From Ktedonobacterales bacterium (lineage in GTDB: Bacteria; Chloroflexota; Ktedonobacteria; Ktedonobacterales; Ktedonobacteraceae): 45,465 nucleotides of DNA. A model generated the notes under the pieces. The model saw only the letters and a list, made by a program, of their open reading frames with translations. It was not told the DNA's origin and made no database searches. Below are positions 26,437-36,200 of this stretch, one piece after another (the stretch's first letter is position 1; every line of letters starts with the position of its first letter). Position numbers and translations under genes: made by a program. Where the stretch lies: the NCBI GenBank assembly GCA_027451525.1, contig DAIDJF010000045.1:1-45465 (forward strand). The letters run 5' to 3'.

Positions 26437-27468
26437 CTATTGGTATCCTGTTCTGCGTTTCATTTCAAAGCCATACGTATAAATTTCTGCAAAACGATAG
26501 TCTTGTTCCTTTGAGCGTACTGCGATCAGGCCAATACTACGTATCATTTCAACGAAATTCTCGAATGTTGTATAAGGACGCTGGCACTCCTCCCACAACC
26601 CTTGTAATTCTTTTTTTGTGGGAAACATGGGAGCATTTCTTAGCACGTCAAAAAACGCTTGTAGCTCTGGATATTCTTCACGCATATCTTGACAGCGTTG
26701 TTGCGAAGCTATACGTAAACCTTCGTTTAGCGCACTCTGGCGCAGGAGACGATCCATTGCTGATTCACTCGATGATGTAGTTTTTGTCTGTAAGGCTCTC
26801 TTCTCTACTTCGCACGCGACATGCAACAAACGGTTGAAACTGCGCGGAAAGGTCGTATTGCTTGTATCGGTCAGACGGTTATATATCCAGTTCGAGACTA
26901 GACTAGACTTGGCATTACGTGTCAGGTGATTGCCCCAGAGCAATTGTAATGCCCTTTCAACTGTTTCATCGCTAGCTTGCTCAAGGCTCTGGAAGGGTAT
27001 AGTGCGCTCAACCAACTGCTTAAACTCTTCTGAAAGGAGTGCCTGGCGTCGTGCCATACGCAAGAAATCCGTTTTTGTCCATTGTAACAGAATATCGCGC
27101 CCGTTTAAGTGACTCTTATTGGTAAAGTTGAGCCGTTGCCAGATATCCTCGCGCAAAAATATTTTGAAGCGTAGGTGTGTCAGCTTGCGTGCATCGCTGG
27201 TTTGGATAAGCTGAAACAGACCAATGAGAGCATCATTGCGAATACTATCGTGCAAATCTTCATCCAGATCATCATAGAGTAGCCAGAGAGATTGCTCTTG
27301 TTCTCGTTGCCGTCCATCAAGCTCACCTAATAAATCTTGTGCTAACGTATCTAACTCAGGGTGCTTTAGCATATCTAGTATCGTTGCCAAATACTCTGCC
27401 CCCCAAAGGTTTTGTGATGTGTTTGGAATGTTTTTTAAAAGTTGACGTAAATCTACATAATCTTCCAT
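26437..27468 (-). CDS. Sll1717-type P-loop ATPase relative lacking the Walker A region
   Basis: 343 residues. WLLYDDLDEDL (about 60-71) looks like a Walker B strand, and KIFLREDIWQRLNFTNKSHL followed by LLQWTKTDFLRMARRQ matches the segment after Walker B in P-loop ATPases of the Sll1717 family. No Walker A (GxxxxGKS/T) precedes it, and there is no room for one. The protein is therefore either a truncated relic or a non-ATPase derivative. The gene looks intact: GGGAGA nine bases before the ATG at 27468, and no internal stops. The start at 27489 in the longer frame is less likely. It stands between purD and purN, and purN begins almost on its stop codon, so it is co-transcribed with purine genes. 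Its role is unknown. Confidence 0.6.
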   Translation of the reverse strand: MEDYVDLRQLLKNIPNTSQNLWGAEYLATILDMLKHPELDTLAQDLLGELDGRQREQEQSLWLLYDDLDEDLHDSIRNDALIGLFQLIQTSDARKLTHLRFKIFLREDIWQRLNFTNKSHLNGRDILLQWTKTDFLRMARRQALLSEEFKQLVERTIPFQSLEQASDETVERALQLLWGNHLTRNAKSSLVSNWIYNRLTDTSNTTFPRSFNRLLHVACEVEKRALQTKTTSSSESAMDRLLRQSALNEGLRIASQQRCQDMREEYPELQAFFDVLRNAPMFPTKKELQGLWEECQRPYTTFENFVEMIRSIGLIAVRSKEQDYRFAEIYTYGFEMKRRTGYQ

Positions 27469-27579
27469 ACAACATATTCTCCCGCACAAACTATAGCATT
27501 CAGCTGTATTTTACCTCTACTTCACATAGGTATCAATACAGATGATATCATATTAATTAAAACGGGAGAAAGATAAAAT

Positions 27580-28851
27580 CTACTTTATATGCAAACCTCT
27601 TTTGGCGATATCTTTGCGATAATGCATACCTTCAAAGTGAATACATTTGGCGGCTTCATACACTTTTTGTACGGCCTCTGGCAACGTTGCGCCACGCGCA
27701 ACCACGCTCAGCACGCGCCCGCCAGCAATTACTAATTGTCCGTCGCGCAGGGCTGTGCCGGCGTGAAAGACCTGTACACCCTCTAACTGATTGGCGTGCT
27801 CGATACCGCTGATGGGAATGCCCGTGCGATATGTGCCAGGATAACCGCCGGATGCCAGCGTCAGGCTCACAGCGAAGCCAGGATGCCAGAGCGTCTCGCG
27901 CTTCACGGGCATAATCTCAGCGAAATTCAGTACATTGAGCAGGTCTTCGCGCAACAGCAGCATAAAAGCTTGCGTCTCCGGGTCGCCAAAGCGCGTGTTA
28001 TGCTCCAGAACCATCGGGCCGCGCTCCGTGAGCATGATATTAGAATAGAGCACACCTGTAAACGTGATGCCGCGCTGCTTGAGAGCCTGCAGGGTTGCCG
28101 CCATGATGTCGCGCCAGATGCTTGCCTCCTGTTCATGGGTGACAAAGGGCAGCGGCGCGAAGACACCCATGCCACCTGTATTGAGGCCCTCATCGCCATC
28201 CAGGACGCGTTTATGGTCCTGCGAGAGCGTGAGCGGCAGATAGTGCGTGCCATGACAGATGGCGGTCGCGCCAATCTCATCGCCTTGCAGGTAATCTTCG
28301 ATAACTACACTATCGCCCGCCGTGCCAAAGACGCGCTCGACTAGCATTTGTTGCACGGCGTCACGCGCGGTCGCCATGTCCAGGGCGACGATAGCACCTT
28401 TGCCTGCTGCGTTACCATCGGCCTTGACCACGACGGGTGCCCCGTGCTCTTCCAGATAGGCAAAGGCTGCCTTTGCGTTGGTAAAGGTGCGATGCTGGGC
28501 GGTTGGAATACCCGCCGCTGTCAGCACCTCTTTAGCAAAGGCTTTACTGCCCTCAAGGGCCGCGCCTGCCGCGTTTGGACCAAAGGTATGCAACCCTCGC
28601 GCTTGAAATAGATCGACGATACCATCGACCAGAGGCACTTCTGGCCCTACGACGGTCAGGTCGATGCCATGCTGTTCCGCAAAGGTTGCCAGTTCTTGAT
28701 AGTGGGGCGCGCTCACTGGCACACACTCGGCGTAGGGCAACATGCCAGGGTTGCCAGGGGCGGCATAGATTTTCGAGACGCGCTGACTCTGCGCCAGTTT
28801 CCAGACCAGGGCATGTTCGCGCGCCCCCGAACCAATCACCAATACACGCAT
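27580..28851 (-). CDS. purD: Phosphoribosylamine-glycine ligase (GAR synthetase)
   Basis: 423 residues, ATP-grasp enzyme joining glycine to phosphoribosylamine, step 2 of purine synthesis. It opens with MRVLVIGSGAREHALVWKLA, the PurD N-terminal signature. The ATP-grasp core has PVVVKADGNAAGKGAIVA, EIGATAICHG, LNTGGMGVFAP and MVLEHNTRFGDPETQ. The C-terminal domain includes SGGYPGTYRTG. Length is typical and all ATP-grasp metal ligands are present. GAGGA lies eight bases before the ATG. The gene starts 25 bases after purF and runs with the rest of the minus-strand purine cluster. Confidence 0.96.
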   Translation of the reverse strand: MRVLVIGSGAREHALVWKLAQSQRVSKIYAAPGNPGMLPYAECVPVSAPHYQELATFAEQHGIDLTVVGPEVPLVDGIVDLFQARGLHTFGPNAAGAALEGSKAFAKEVLTAAGIPTAQHRTFTNAKAAFAYLEEHGAPVVVKADGNAAGKGAIVALDMATARDAVQQMLVERVFGTAGDSVVIEDYLQGDEIGATAICHGTHYLPLTLSQDHKRVLDGDEGLNTGGMGVFAPLPFVTHEQEASIWRDIMAATLQALKQRGITFTGVLYSNIMLTERGPMVLEHNTRFGDPETQAFMLLLREDLLNVLNFAEIMPVKRETLWHPGFAVSLTLASGGYPGTYRTGIPISGIEHANQLEGVQVFHAGTALRDGQLVIAGGRVLSVVARGATLPEAVQKVYEAAKCIHFEGMHYRKDIAKRGLHIK

Positions 28852-28876
28852 TCCATATTCCTCTTCTTCTACCGTA

Positions 28877-30376
28877 CTATTGGCCCGTGCGCGCTAGATC
28901 GCGGCGCGGCAACGGTATGATATATTGCGCCTGTTGCTGTGGGTCAAAGGGCCAGCCCTGCTTCTCCATACAACCATAGCAGAACTCGCTGTGCAGAGCA
29001 TTGCGTGCCGCCTCCTCGCTTGTTAGCGACTGCCCCGGCATGTGCGAAGAAACCGCGTTAATTGCGCGCCCCAATCCAGGTACGCTCAGATAGCCCAAAC
29101 TATCAACGCCAATATAGTCGGCAATCTCCTGTACAGTCTTGCCTGCCGCGATCAGCTCAGCCTCCTGCGGTATATCAATGCCAAAATAGCAGGGATGGCG
29201 TAGGGGAGGCGCACTGGAACGCAGATGAATCTCTTGCGCGCCAGCACGTCGCAAGGCTGCGACCAGACGTTTCATCGTATTGCCGCGCACAATAGAATCA
29301 TCAACAATAACCAGTCGTTTGCCCGCGACATGTGGCTTGACCAGATTAAATTTCAGGTCAATCTCCATCTGACGCAGCCGCTGATCGGGCTTGATAAAGC
29401 TACGGTCACTGTAGCGATTTTTGATGATTGCCATACCAAATGCCGTATGCGATTCCTCGGCATACCCGAGGGCGGAGGGAATTGACGAGTCCGGCACGGG
29501 CACAACGAGGTCGGCCTCAACGGGATATTCACGGGCCAGTTCGCGCCCCAACGCTTCGCGCACAGTGTAGATATAGCGGTCATTGACGCAGCTTGTCGCA
29601 TCTGAAAAGTAGATATACTCGAAGACGCAGAGGGCCTGACGTGGCATAGTGACAAGCTGCTCTGAGTGCATACCCTGCTCGTCAATCGTAATCAGCTCAC
29701 CCGCTTCGACCTCGCGCAGATGGTTTGCACCAATGCGTTCCAAGGCACACGACTCTGAGGCAACAACCCAGATATCATCGCCGATACGCCCAATACACAG
29801 TGGGCGCATACCCCAGGGATCGCGCATAGCATAGAGTTTGCCCTCTGCAAGCATGACCATACTATAGGCTCCGCGCAGTATTGGAAAGGTTTTTAGCATA
29901 CGCTCGCGCATATTCTGGCCTTCAGCATGCAGGAGCAGAAGCGCGATAGCCTCACTGTCCGTTGTTGAGAAAAGCCATTCTTGCGGGAACATGGCACGCA
30001 ACGCAGGCCCATTGACCAGATTGCCGTTATGCGCAACAGCAATCGCCTCGTACTGGTCTGTTTTATCGCCTACAACAAAAGGACCAGCATTTTCCACGCA
30101 ACTTGAGCCTGTCGTGGAATAGCGCACATGACCAATTCCACAGGATGAACTGGGTAAACCCGTTCCTGTATCCGCGAAGACCTCACGCACTTTGCCCATG
30201 CCGACACGGTGGACAATATGCCCATCGTTGTCATATACTGCCATACCCGCGCTCTCCTGCCCCCTGTGCTGCAAGGCGGTGAGGGCCAGTGTCAGGTATT
30301 TTCGCATGTCAATATTCTCTTCGTTGCGCTGTGCGTAGATTCCCACGACGCCGCACGCATCGTGCAGACGCTCCAT
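28877..30376 (-). CDS. purF: Amidophosphoribosyltransferase
   Basis: 499 residues, the committed step of purine synthesis: PRPP plus glutamine to phosphoribosylamine. The Ntn-hydrolase nucleophile is Cys8 in HDACGVVGIY, preceded by a seven-residue propeptide that must be removed. LQHRGQESAGMAVYD completes the glutaminase site. The C-terminal half holds the PRPP loop VIVDDSIVRGNTMKRL. Cysteines equivalent to the four [4Fe-4S] ligands of the B. subtilis type are visible in LCVFEYIYF, HPCYFGID and FCYGCME, so an iron-sulfur, oxygen-sensitive enzyme is likely. It starts 16 bases after purC. Confidence 0.96.
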   Translation of the reverse strand: MERLHDACGVVGIYAQRNEENIDMRKYLTLALTALQHRGQESAGMAVYDNDGHIVHRVGMGKVREVFADTGTGLPSSSCGIGHVRYSTTGSSCVENAGPFVVGDKTDQYEAIAVAHNGNLVNGPALRAMFPQEWLFSTTDSEAIALLLLHAEGQNMRERMLKTFPILRGAYSMVMLAEGKLYAMRDPWGMRPLCIGRIGDDIWVVASESCALERIGANHLREVEAGELITIDEQGMHSEQLVTMPRQALCVFEYIYFSDATSCVNDRYIYTVREALGRELAREYPVEADLVVPVPDSSIPSALGYAEESHTAFGMAIIKNRYSDRSFIKPDQRLRQMEIDLKFNLVKPHVAGKRLVIVDDSIVRGNTMKRLVAALRRAGAQEIHLRSSAPPLRHPCYFGIDIPQEAELIAAGKTVQEIADYIGVDSLGYLSVPGLGRAINAVSSHMPGQSLTSEEAARNALHSEFCYGCMEKQGWPFDPQQQAQYIIPLPRRDLARTGQ

Positions 30377-30392
30377 AGCATGCTCCTCTCAG

Positions 30393-31151
30393 TTATCGAT
30401 GCAATTTTGCTGTGAGTTGCGCGACCAGGGCATAGCGTTCCGCAATACCTTGCAGATCATCGGCAGTGACATTGGGCAGGTTACGATAAACCTGTTTATC
30501 CAACATACGATTCTTGTCACCGCCGGGCCAGAGTCGCCAGCTATCATTATCAATCACATCCGCGACCAGGAGGTTGCCCTGTTCGCCACGTCCAAACTCG
30601 ATTTTCAGATCTACCAGTGTGACATCTAATGTTGCCCAGGCACGCTCCAATGTCTCAAAGACACGCCGTCCCTGTTGTGCCATCCAGCCAACCTCATGCG
30701 CACTGGCAAAACCCATGCTGACAATCTCGTCCGCGCTGATCTGTGGATCATGGCGCGCATCGTCCTTGAGAAATGTCTCGACCCGCACAGGCTCAAAACG
30801 TGTTCCCTCGCTGACTTCGGGGTGACGTTTAAGGTAAGAGCCAGTCGCAATACGGCGTTGCACCTGCTCAATCGGTAGCATTGAGCAGCGGCGTGCTAAA
30901 AGCGTAACATCATCTATTTGTCGCACAAAATGTGTGGCAATCTCTTCCGCGTTTAACAGGCTAAAGACGTTGGCGGTTGTGATCGTGCTCCAACGCGATT
31001 TGCCTGCTAACTCGTTGCGCCGCGCACCATCACCCGCTGTAATCTGGTCTTTGCTGACTATATAGACCAGCGAGGCATCCTCTGGGCAGGCATAGATGCG
31101 CTTGGTCTTGCCCTCAGCGAGCAATGGGCCAAATGCAGGTTTTTCACTCAT
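30393..31151 (-). CDS. purC: Phosphoribosylaminoimidazole-succinocarboxamide synthase (SAICAR synthetase)
   Basis: 252 residues. It joins aspartate to CAIR using ATP, step 8 of purine synthesis. Signatures are LLAEGKTKRIYACP at the N-terminus, SKDQITAGDGARRNEL, PIEQVQRRIATGSYLKRHP, LVDLKIEFGRGEQG (catalytic/metal acidic residues) and DVIDNDSWRLWP. Length is typical. The gene is separated from purQ-purM by a 257-base gap carrying palindromic repeats (31217-31346), the only long gap in the front half of the cluster. Those hairpins could reduce read-through or set differential expression. Confidence 0.95.
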   Translation of the reverse strand: MSEKPAFGPLLAEGKTKRIYACPEDASLVYIVSKDQITAGDGARRNELAGKSRWSTITTANVFSLLNAEEIATHFVRQIDDVTLLARRCSMLPIEQVQRRIATGSYLKRHPEVSEGTRFEPVRVETFLKDDARHDPQISADEIVSMGFASAHEVGWMAQQGRRVFETLERAWATLDVTLVDLKIEFGRGEQGNLLVADVIDNDSWRLWPGGDKNRMLDKQVYRNLPNVTADDLQGIAERYALVAQLTAKLHR

Positions 31152-31216
31152 ACTCTTTTTTCTTTCTCGTATACATCATCCACATCTTCAGCGCGATCAT
31201 GGAGTGTAAACAAATT

Positions 31217-31346
31217 TGTAGGGGCGTGATGAATCACGCCCTCGTCCCTTTTCACACCCTCGTCACACGGCTCCTCAATGTCATACGTCCTCGTCTCCCC
31301 GGGCGGATTGGCGCACGGGCAGGGCGTGATGAATCACGCCCCTACA
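31217..31346. repeat. Composite palindromic repeat (REP/MITE-like) between purQ-purM and purC
   Basis: Two 25-base units face each other: TGTAGGGGCGTGATGAATCA+CGCCC at 31217-31241 and its near-exact reverse complement at 31322-31346. Each unit is itself a palindrome (GGGCGTGAT-GA-ATCACGCCC). The 80 bases between them are GC-rich and include GGCGGATTGGCGCACGGGC. No open frame is present. The form is that of a short non-autonomous element or paired REP. A diverged unit of the same family lies inside purQ-purM at 32455-32474. Confidence 0.75.
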
Positions 31347-31396
31347 ATGATACAATACACGTTCTGCCCGTCTTCATGCTCCCGTGCGCAATGACA

Positions 31397-31411
31397 CTTG
31401 ACAGAGCACTA
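31397..31411. repeat. Second copy of the 15-base stop-codon-linked sequence
   Basis: CTTGACAGAGCACTA, identical to 206-220. Its CTA is the TAG stop of purQ-purM. The matching copy ends at a sulfotransferase relic, and this one lies about 50 bases from a palindromic element, so both neighbourhoods show signs of insertion or recombination. Confidence 0.4.
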
Positions 31412-33286
31412 CGATAGCACGACACCTTCACCTTCGGTCACATAGCCGACCGTGATGAGTTCTGGCAATACACTGCGCGCCTCGATAGCACCTTTGGGCG
31501 TCAGCGCGATGACCATACCCACGCCCATGTTAAAGGCGCGATACTGTTCAGTGCGCTCGATACGTCCTAGGCGCGCCAGCAGTTGGAAGAGGGGGGGCAC
31601 AATCCATCTCTTCGTTTCAATCACGGCTTGCAGTCCCTGTGGCAACATGCGCCCGACATTGCCCTCAAAACCACCGCCCGTAATATGGGCCATCCCCTTG
31701 ATAAAACGTCCTCTATCCGCGAGATAGGCGCGCAAACGGTTGATTTCATGCAGATAGCAGCGATGTGGACGCAAGAGCACGTCAATCAACGGTTCGCCCA
31801 ACTCAGGGAAAACGGTATCAAGAGCATAAGGAGCAAAGACGCGCCTTGCCAGCGAATAGCCATTGGTATGGAGACCGCTGGAAGACAGACCAAGCAAGAC
31901 ATCACCAGCGCGAATTGTCACACCCGTGATCGCCTCGTCCTGTTCCACCACGCCCACAATCGTACCAGCCAGATCGAAGGCATTCGGCAGATAGACATCG
32001 GGCATCTCCGCCGTTTCACCACCCAGCAGCACACAATTGACCTGTTGACAGGCACTTGCCACACCCTGCACAATCTGCGCTGCGTGTACAGGGTCAAGCT
32101 TACCCATCGCCAGATAGTCCATAAAGAAGAGTGGTTGGGCACCCTGCGTCAACAAGTCGTTGACAGAATGGTTGACCAGATCATGGCCTATCGTGTGAAA
32201 GCGTTTGGCTTGAGCGGCTAACAAGGTCTTGGTTCCCACGCCATCCGTCGAGGCCACGAGGGCGGGTTGACGCATTTTCTGCAAGCGTTGCGCGTTCAGC
32301 ACGCCAGCGAAAGCACCCATACCTGCCAACACATCTTTGCCTTGTGTCGCTTTTACCGCGCGCTGCATCAATTGCTTGGCACGCTCAGCAGCGGCAATAT
32401 CTACGCCACTACTTGCATATGCTCCGCCCGCTTGATCGCTTTTCAGTTGTGTCGGGGCGTGATTTACCGCGCCCTGCTGTTCTCGCGGATTGGCCGACGT
32501 CATCTCTACGACATAGTTGTAAGCATTTTTGAAAATCAGCAGACCATCACCCGTACCATCTACATTGCCGCGTCGGAGCGGATGCTGCAACGCCTGCACA
32601 TAACGTTCGGGATGTGGCATCAAGCCCAGCACGTTGCCGCGCTCGTTACAAACACCTGCAATATTACCCACTGAACCATTGGGATTGTATGGGTACTCGA
32701 CAGTGCCAACACTCTGACCCTGGGGCAGGGTATAGAGAAGCGGCAGCTGACCACGCTCTTGCAATGCAGCAAGTTCGCCGCGCAACACGAGTTGACCTTC
32801 ACCATGCGCGACTGGCAGTTCTAGCGTGTGCCCAATGCCACGAGTAAATACACAATTTCCGGGCAATGTGCTCAGCGTGACCCAGCGGCACTCAAAACGC
32901 GCCGAGGCGTTTTCAGTCAAGGATGCGTTGGGGCGATCAGCAGATACAGTACCGGGCAGTAAACCAGCGCGTACTAATACCTGAAAGCCATTGCAGATGC
33001 CCAGCACAGGTCGACCCTCATTGACGAATTGTTGTAGTTGGGAACCAAGATGAATGGTCAGGTTTTTTGCCAGTAGCGTGCCCGCACCCAGGTCATCGCC
33101 ATACGAAAAGCCGCCCGGAATCACGAGAAACTGATAATCAAGCAGGCGTTCGGGCGCGCCTAACAAGTGGTTGATATGCAACAGGTCGGTCTGAAAACCA
33201 ACCAAACGGCAGGCATGGGCCGTCTCACGGTCACAGTTAATACCGGGAGCACGCAAAACCAGGGCACGATATGTCATGTTCGTCAT
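31409..33286 (-). CDS. purQM: Fused FGAM synthase glutaminase subunit (PurQ) and AIR synthetase (PurM)
   Basis: 625 residues joining two consecutive enzymes. Residues 5-261 are PurQ: YRALVLRAPGINCDRET, GGFSYGDDLGAG, nucleophile Cys98 in GICNGFQ, and His225/Glu227 in PHPERY. It supplies ammonia to PurL. Residues 289-625 are PurM: YASSGVDIAAAERA, ASTDGVGTKT, LLGGETAEMPDVY and HITGGGFEGN, converting FGAM to AIR with ATP. The linker 262-288 is hydrophilic, and residues 272-278 are encoded by a palindromic repeat. Both halves look catalytically complete. AAGGAGGG precedes the ATG, which overlaps the purL stop by four bases, indicating tight coupling to PurL, the PurQ partner. Confidence 0.95.
   Translation of the reverse strand: MTNMTYRALVLRAPGINCDRETAHACRLVGFQTDLLHINHLLGAPERLLDYQFLVIPGGFSYGDDLGAGTLLAKNLTIHLGSQLQQFVNEGRPVLGICNGFQVLVRAGLLPGTVSADRPNASLTENASARFECRWVTLSTLPGNCVFTRGIGHTLELPVAHGEGQLVLRGELAALQERGQLPLLYTLPQGQSVGTVEYPYNPNGSVGNIAGVCNERGNVLGLMPHPERYVQALQHPLRRGNVDGTGDGLLIFKNAYNYVVEMTSANPREQQGAVNHAPTQLKSDQAGGAYASSGVDIAAAERAKQLMQRAVKATQGKDVLAGMGAFAGVLNAQRLQKMRQPALVASTDGVGTKTLLAAQAKRFHTIGHDLVNHSVNDLLTQGAQPLFFMDYLAMGKLDPVHAAQIVQGVASACQQVNCVLLGGETAEMPDVYLPNAFDLAGTIVGVVEQDEAITGVTIRAGDVLLGLSSSGLHTNGYSLARRVFAPYALDTVFPELGEPLIDVLLRPHRCYLHEINRLRAYLADRGRFIKGMAHITGGGFEGNVGRMLPQGLQAVIETKRWIVPPLFQLLARLGRIERTEQYRAFNMGVGMVIALTPKGAIEARSVLPELITVGYVTEGEGVVLS
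32455..32474. repeat. Palindromic repeat unit inside the PurQ-PurM linker
   Basis: GGGCGTGATTTACCGCGCCC closely matches the intergenic units at 31217 and 31322 (GGGCGTGATGAATCACGCCC). The flanking GCGGATTGGC at about 32485-32494 also occurs beside the intergenic unit near 31303. Read in the coding frame it gives GAVNHAP, residues 272-278. Confidence 0.7.
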
Positions 33287-36200
33287 GCCTGCCCTCCTTT
33301 CCAGGCTTCTTGCAGGTCCGCAACATGCAGGTTAATCAGCTCTTCTTCGCCATCGCGGACAATAAAGCGGCTTCTATTGCTCACGCGCCCCACATAGGTC
33401 ACATCCTGTACGCCGTGTTTGCGCATATGCAGTTCAAAGGCACCAAACTGTTCTGGCGTGATCTCGACAAGGAAGCGTGAGGCCGTTTCGCTAAAGAGGC
33501 GCACGACATTGACGCCATCCTGTGACATCGGGGCGTTTGTGGCCTGTATCTGGTGAATATCTAATTCAACGCCGAGCATGCTCGCCAGGGCCATCTCCGC
33601 CGCCGCGACCGCCAATCCGCCTTCCGAGAGGTCATGGCATGCCTGTACCAGCCCCTGGCGAATCGCCTCTCCTAACGCCCTCATAGTCGCAACTGCACGC
33701 TCAAAACGCACTACTGGGACGCTGGTCGCAGGTATCAGGCGTTCAAAGGAGACGCGATCAACCACCTCACTATAGTGTGAGCCACCCAGTTCGTTGCGCG
33801 TCATGCCAATCTGGTAAAGCAGGTTGCCGGGCGTCTTGGGAGCCATATCGATCGTGTGTGTTGCATCGTCAATTACGCCAACTGCTGAGATGACCAGCGT
33901 GGGTAGAACGGGAATACGCTGCTTCTCGGCGCGAAACTCGTTATTGAGGCTATCTTTGCCCGAAATGAAGGGTGTGCGGAAAGCGACTGCCGCGTCATAA
34001 CAGCCCTGCACGGCGCGCACCAGCATCCCCAATTGTTGCGGGTCGCTCGGATTGCCCCAACAGAAATTATCGAGTAGAGAGGCGCGTGTGATATCACCGC
34101 CCACCGCTGTCAGATTGCGTAGAGCCTCATCAACAGCATTGGTCGCCATGTGATAGGGATCAATCGTGCCATAGAGAGGATTGACGCCGTTAGAGAGCAC
34201 GATACCCGCACGAGTCTCCTCGTCAAGGATTGGCTGTAACACCGCCGCGTCGCCCGGACCATTCCCGGAACGCCCGACGAGCGGTTTCAGCACGGTCGCG
34301 CCCTGCACTTCGTGGTCATAGCGGCGTACCACTTGCTCTTTAGATGCAATGCTTGGATGGCGCAAGAGGGCCAGCAGCGTTGGCGCGTAATGTGTGCGAT
34401 AGAGAGCGTGCTCGTGTTCGCTTTCGCCCATATCGCCAGATGTGTCTGTCAGGCGTTCGATGACTGGCACGGCAATAGGTTGCCAGATAGCATCCATCGT
34501 GCGGGGCGGTCTGCCATCGTGTAGGAAGCTCATCTCCAGGTCCGCTACGACTTTTCCTTGATAGGCAACGGTCAGACGCTTATCGGCCGTAAATGTGCCG
34601 ATGATGCTGGCTTCAACCTCTTCAATCGCGCACAATGCCAATAGTTCATCGAGATGCTCTGGCGGCACAGCCAGAACCATACGCTCTTGAGCCTCAGAGA
34701 GCCAGATTTCCCAGGGCGCAAGGCCCTGATATTTGAGCGGAGCATGGGTCAGTTCAACAGTTACGCCCGTTTCCGCGCCCATTTCGCCAACCGCCGAGGA
34801 GAAACCACCCGCACCACAATCGGTAATCGCGTGGTAGAGCCTGCGATCACGGGCCTGAATGACCACATCGGTAACTTTCTTTTCCGTGATGGGTGCGCCA
34901 ATCTGCACAGCAGTGCCAGCGCGCGCGTTGATCTCGTGGCTCATCTCGCCCGAAGAGAAGGTAGCACCATGCACACCATCGCGCCCCGTGCGTCCACCTA
35001 ATACAACAATGTGGTCGCCTGGTTGTACGGCATTAGGATGACTGCCGTGCGGCAGGATGCCCAAACACCCGCAGAAGACCAGTGGATTGTAGAGATAGCC
35101 GCGATGATAGAGAATAGCTCCGTTGACGGTCGGAATGCCCATCTTATTGCCATAATCGCGCACGCCGTTGACGACTCCGCTGGCAATGCGGCGCGGGGCG
35201 AGCAGACCAGCAGGTAAGGCATCGGCGGGAACATCCTGGGGACCAAAACACAAAATATCGGTGCAGGCAATCGGTTGGGCCGACACACCCAACACGTCAC
35301 GAATAACGCCGCCGACGCCCGTGTTGGCCCCGCCAAAAGGCTCAATTGCCGATGGATGATTATGCGTCTCTACTTTGAACGCGATATCCTGCGTCTCTGT
35401 GAAGCGCACAATACCCGCGTTATCACTGAAAGCCGAGACCAGCCAGTCGGGTCTGACCTCTTCAGTCGCGCGCATAATATAGCGTTTGAGTAGACCAGAG
35501 ATAGTTTCGCTGGTCACAATATTGCCCTGTGCATCGATTTCGTGATAGTTGACGGTAGCCTTAAAAGTCTTGTGTGAACAGTGTTCAGACCATGTCTGGG
35601 CCAGCGTCTCTAACTCGACATCACTTGGCTCACGGCCCTGCACGCGGAAATACTGCTGAATAGCACGCATCTCATCAAGATTGAGTGAGAGCAAACCTTC
35701 GCGGCTTAAGGCGAGAAGCTGTTCATCATGCATCGTTGAGAGCGGGATAGTCGCAACCGCAGCACCATCTGGCGCGGTCTCGGTGACTTGTTCGGACGCA
35801 GACAGGCCCAATCGGTCCTCACGTGCCGGAGATGTGTCAGATTGACGAGCCGGATACAGATGATAGTGTTGAATGACGGGATTATAAAGAAGTGCCTGCG
35901 TGATAGCATGTACATCCGCCTCGCTCAAACGAGCGTCCAGACGGTAGCGCAGGCCAGTCTCAACCTGCTGTATGTCTGTAATGCCAAGCATGTGCGCACC
36001 CAATTGCACACTTTCAGCCAGCGTATCCGTGACGCCAGGATGAAAAAACACATCAACAATGTGTTCTGTTGATGTGTTTTGCCCTTCCTCTGCAAACTGT
36101 GTAGGCTCCGCGTGCTGCACTACTGGATCAACGAGCATTTGCTGTATAAGTTGATGGAGCTGAGCGGGACTGAGATCCCCTGCGAAGCGATACAAGTGCG

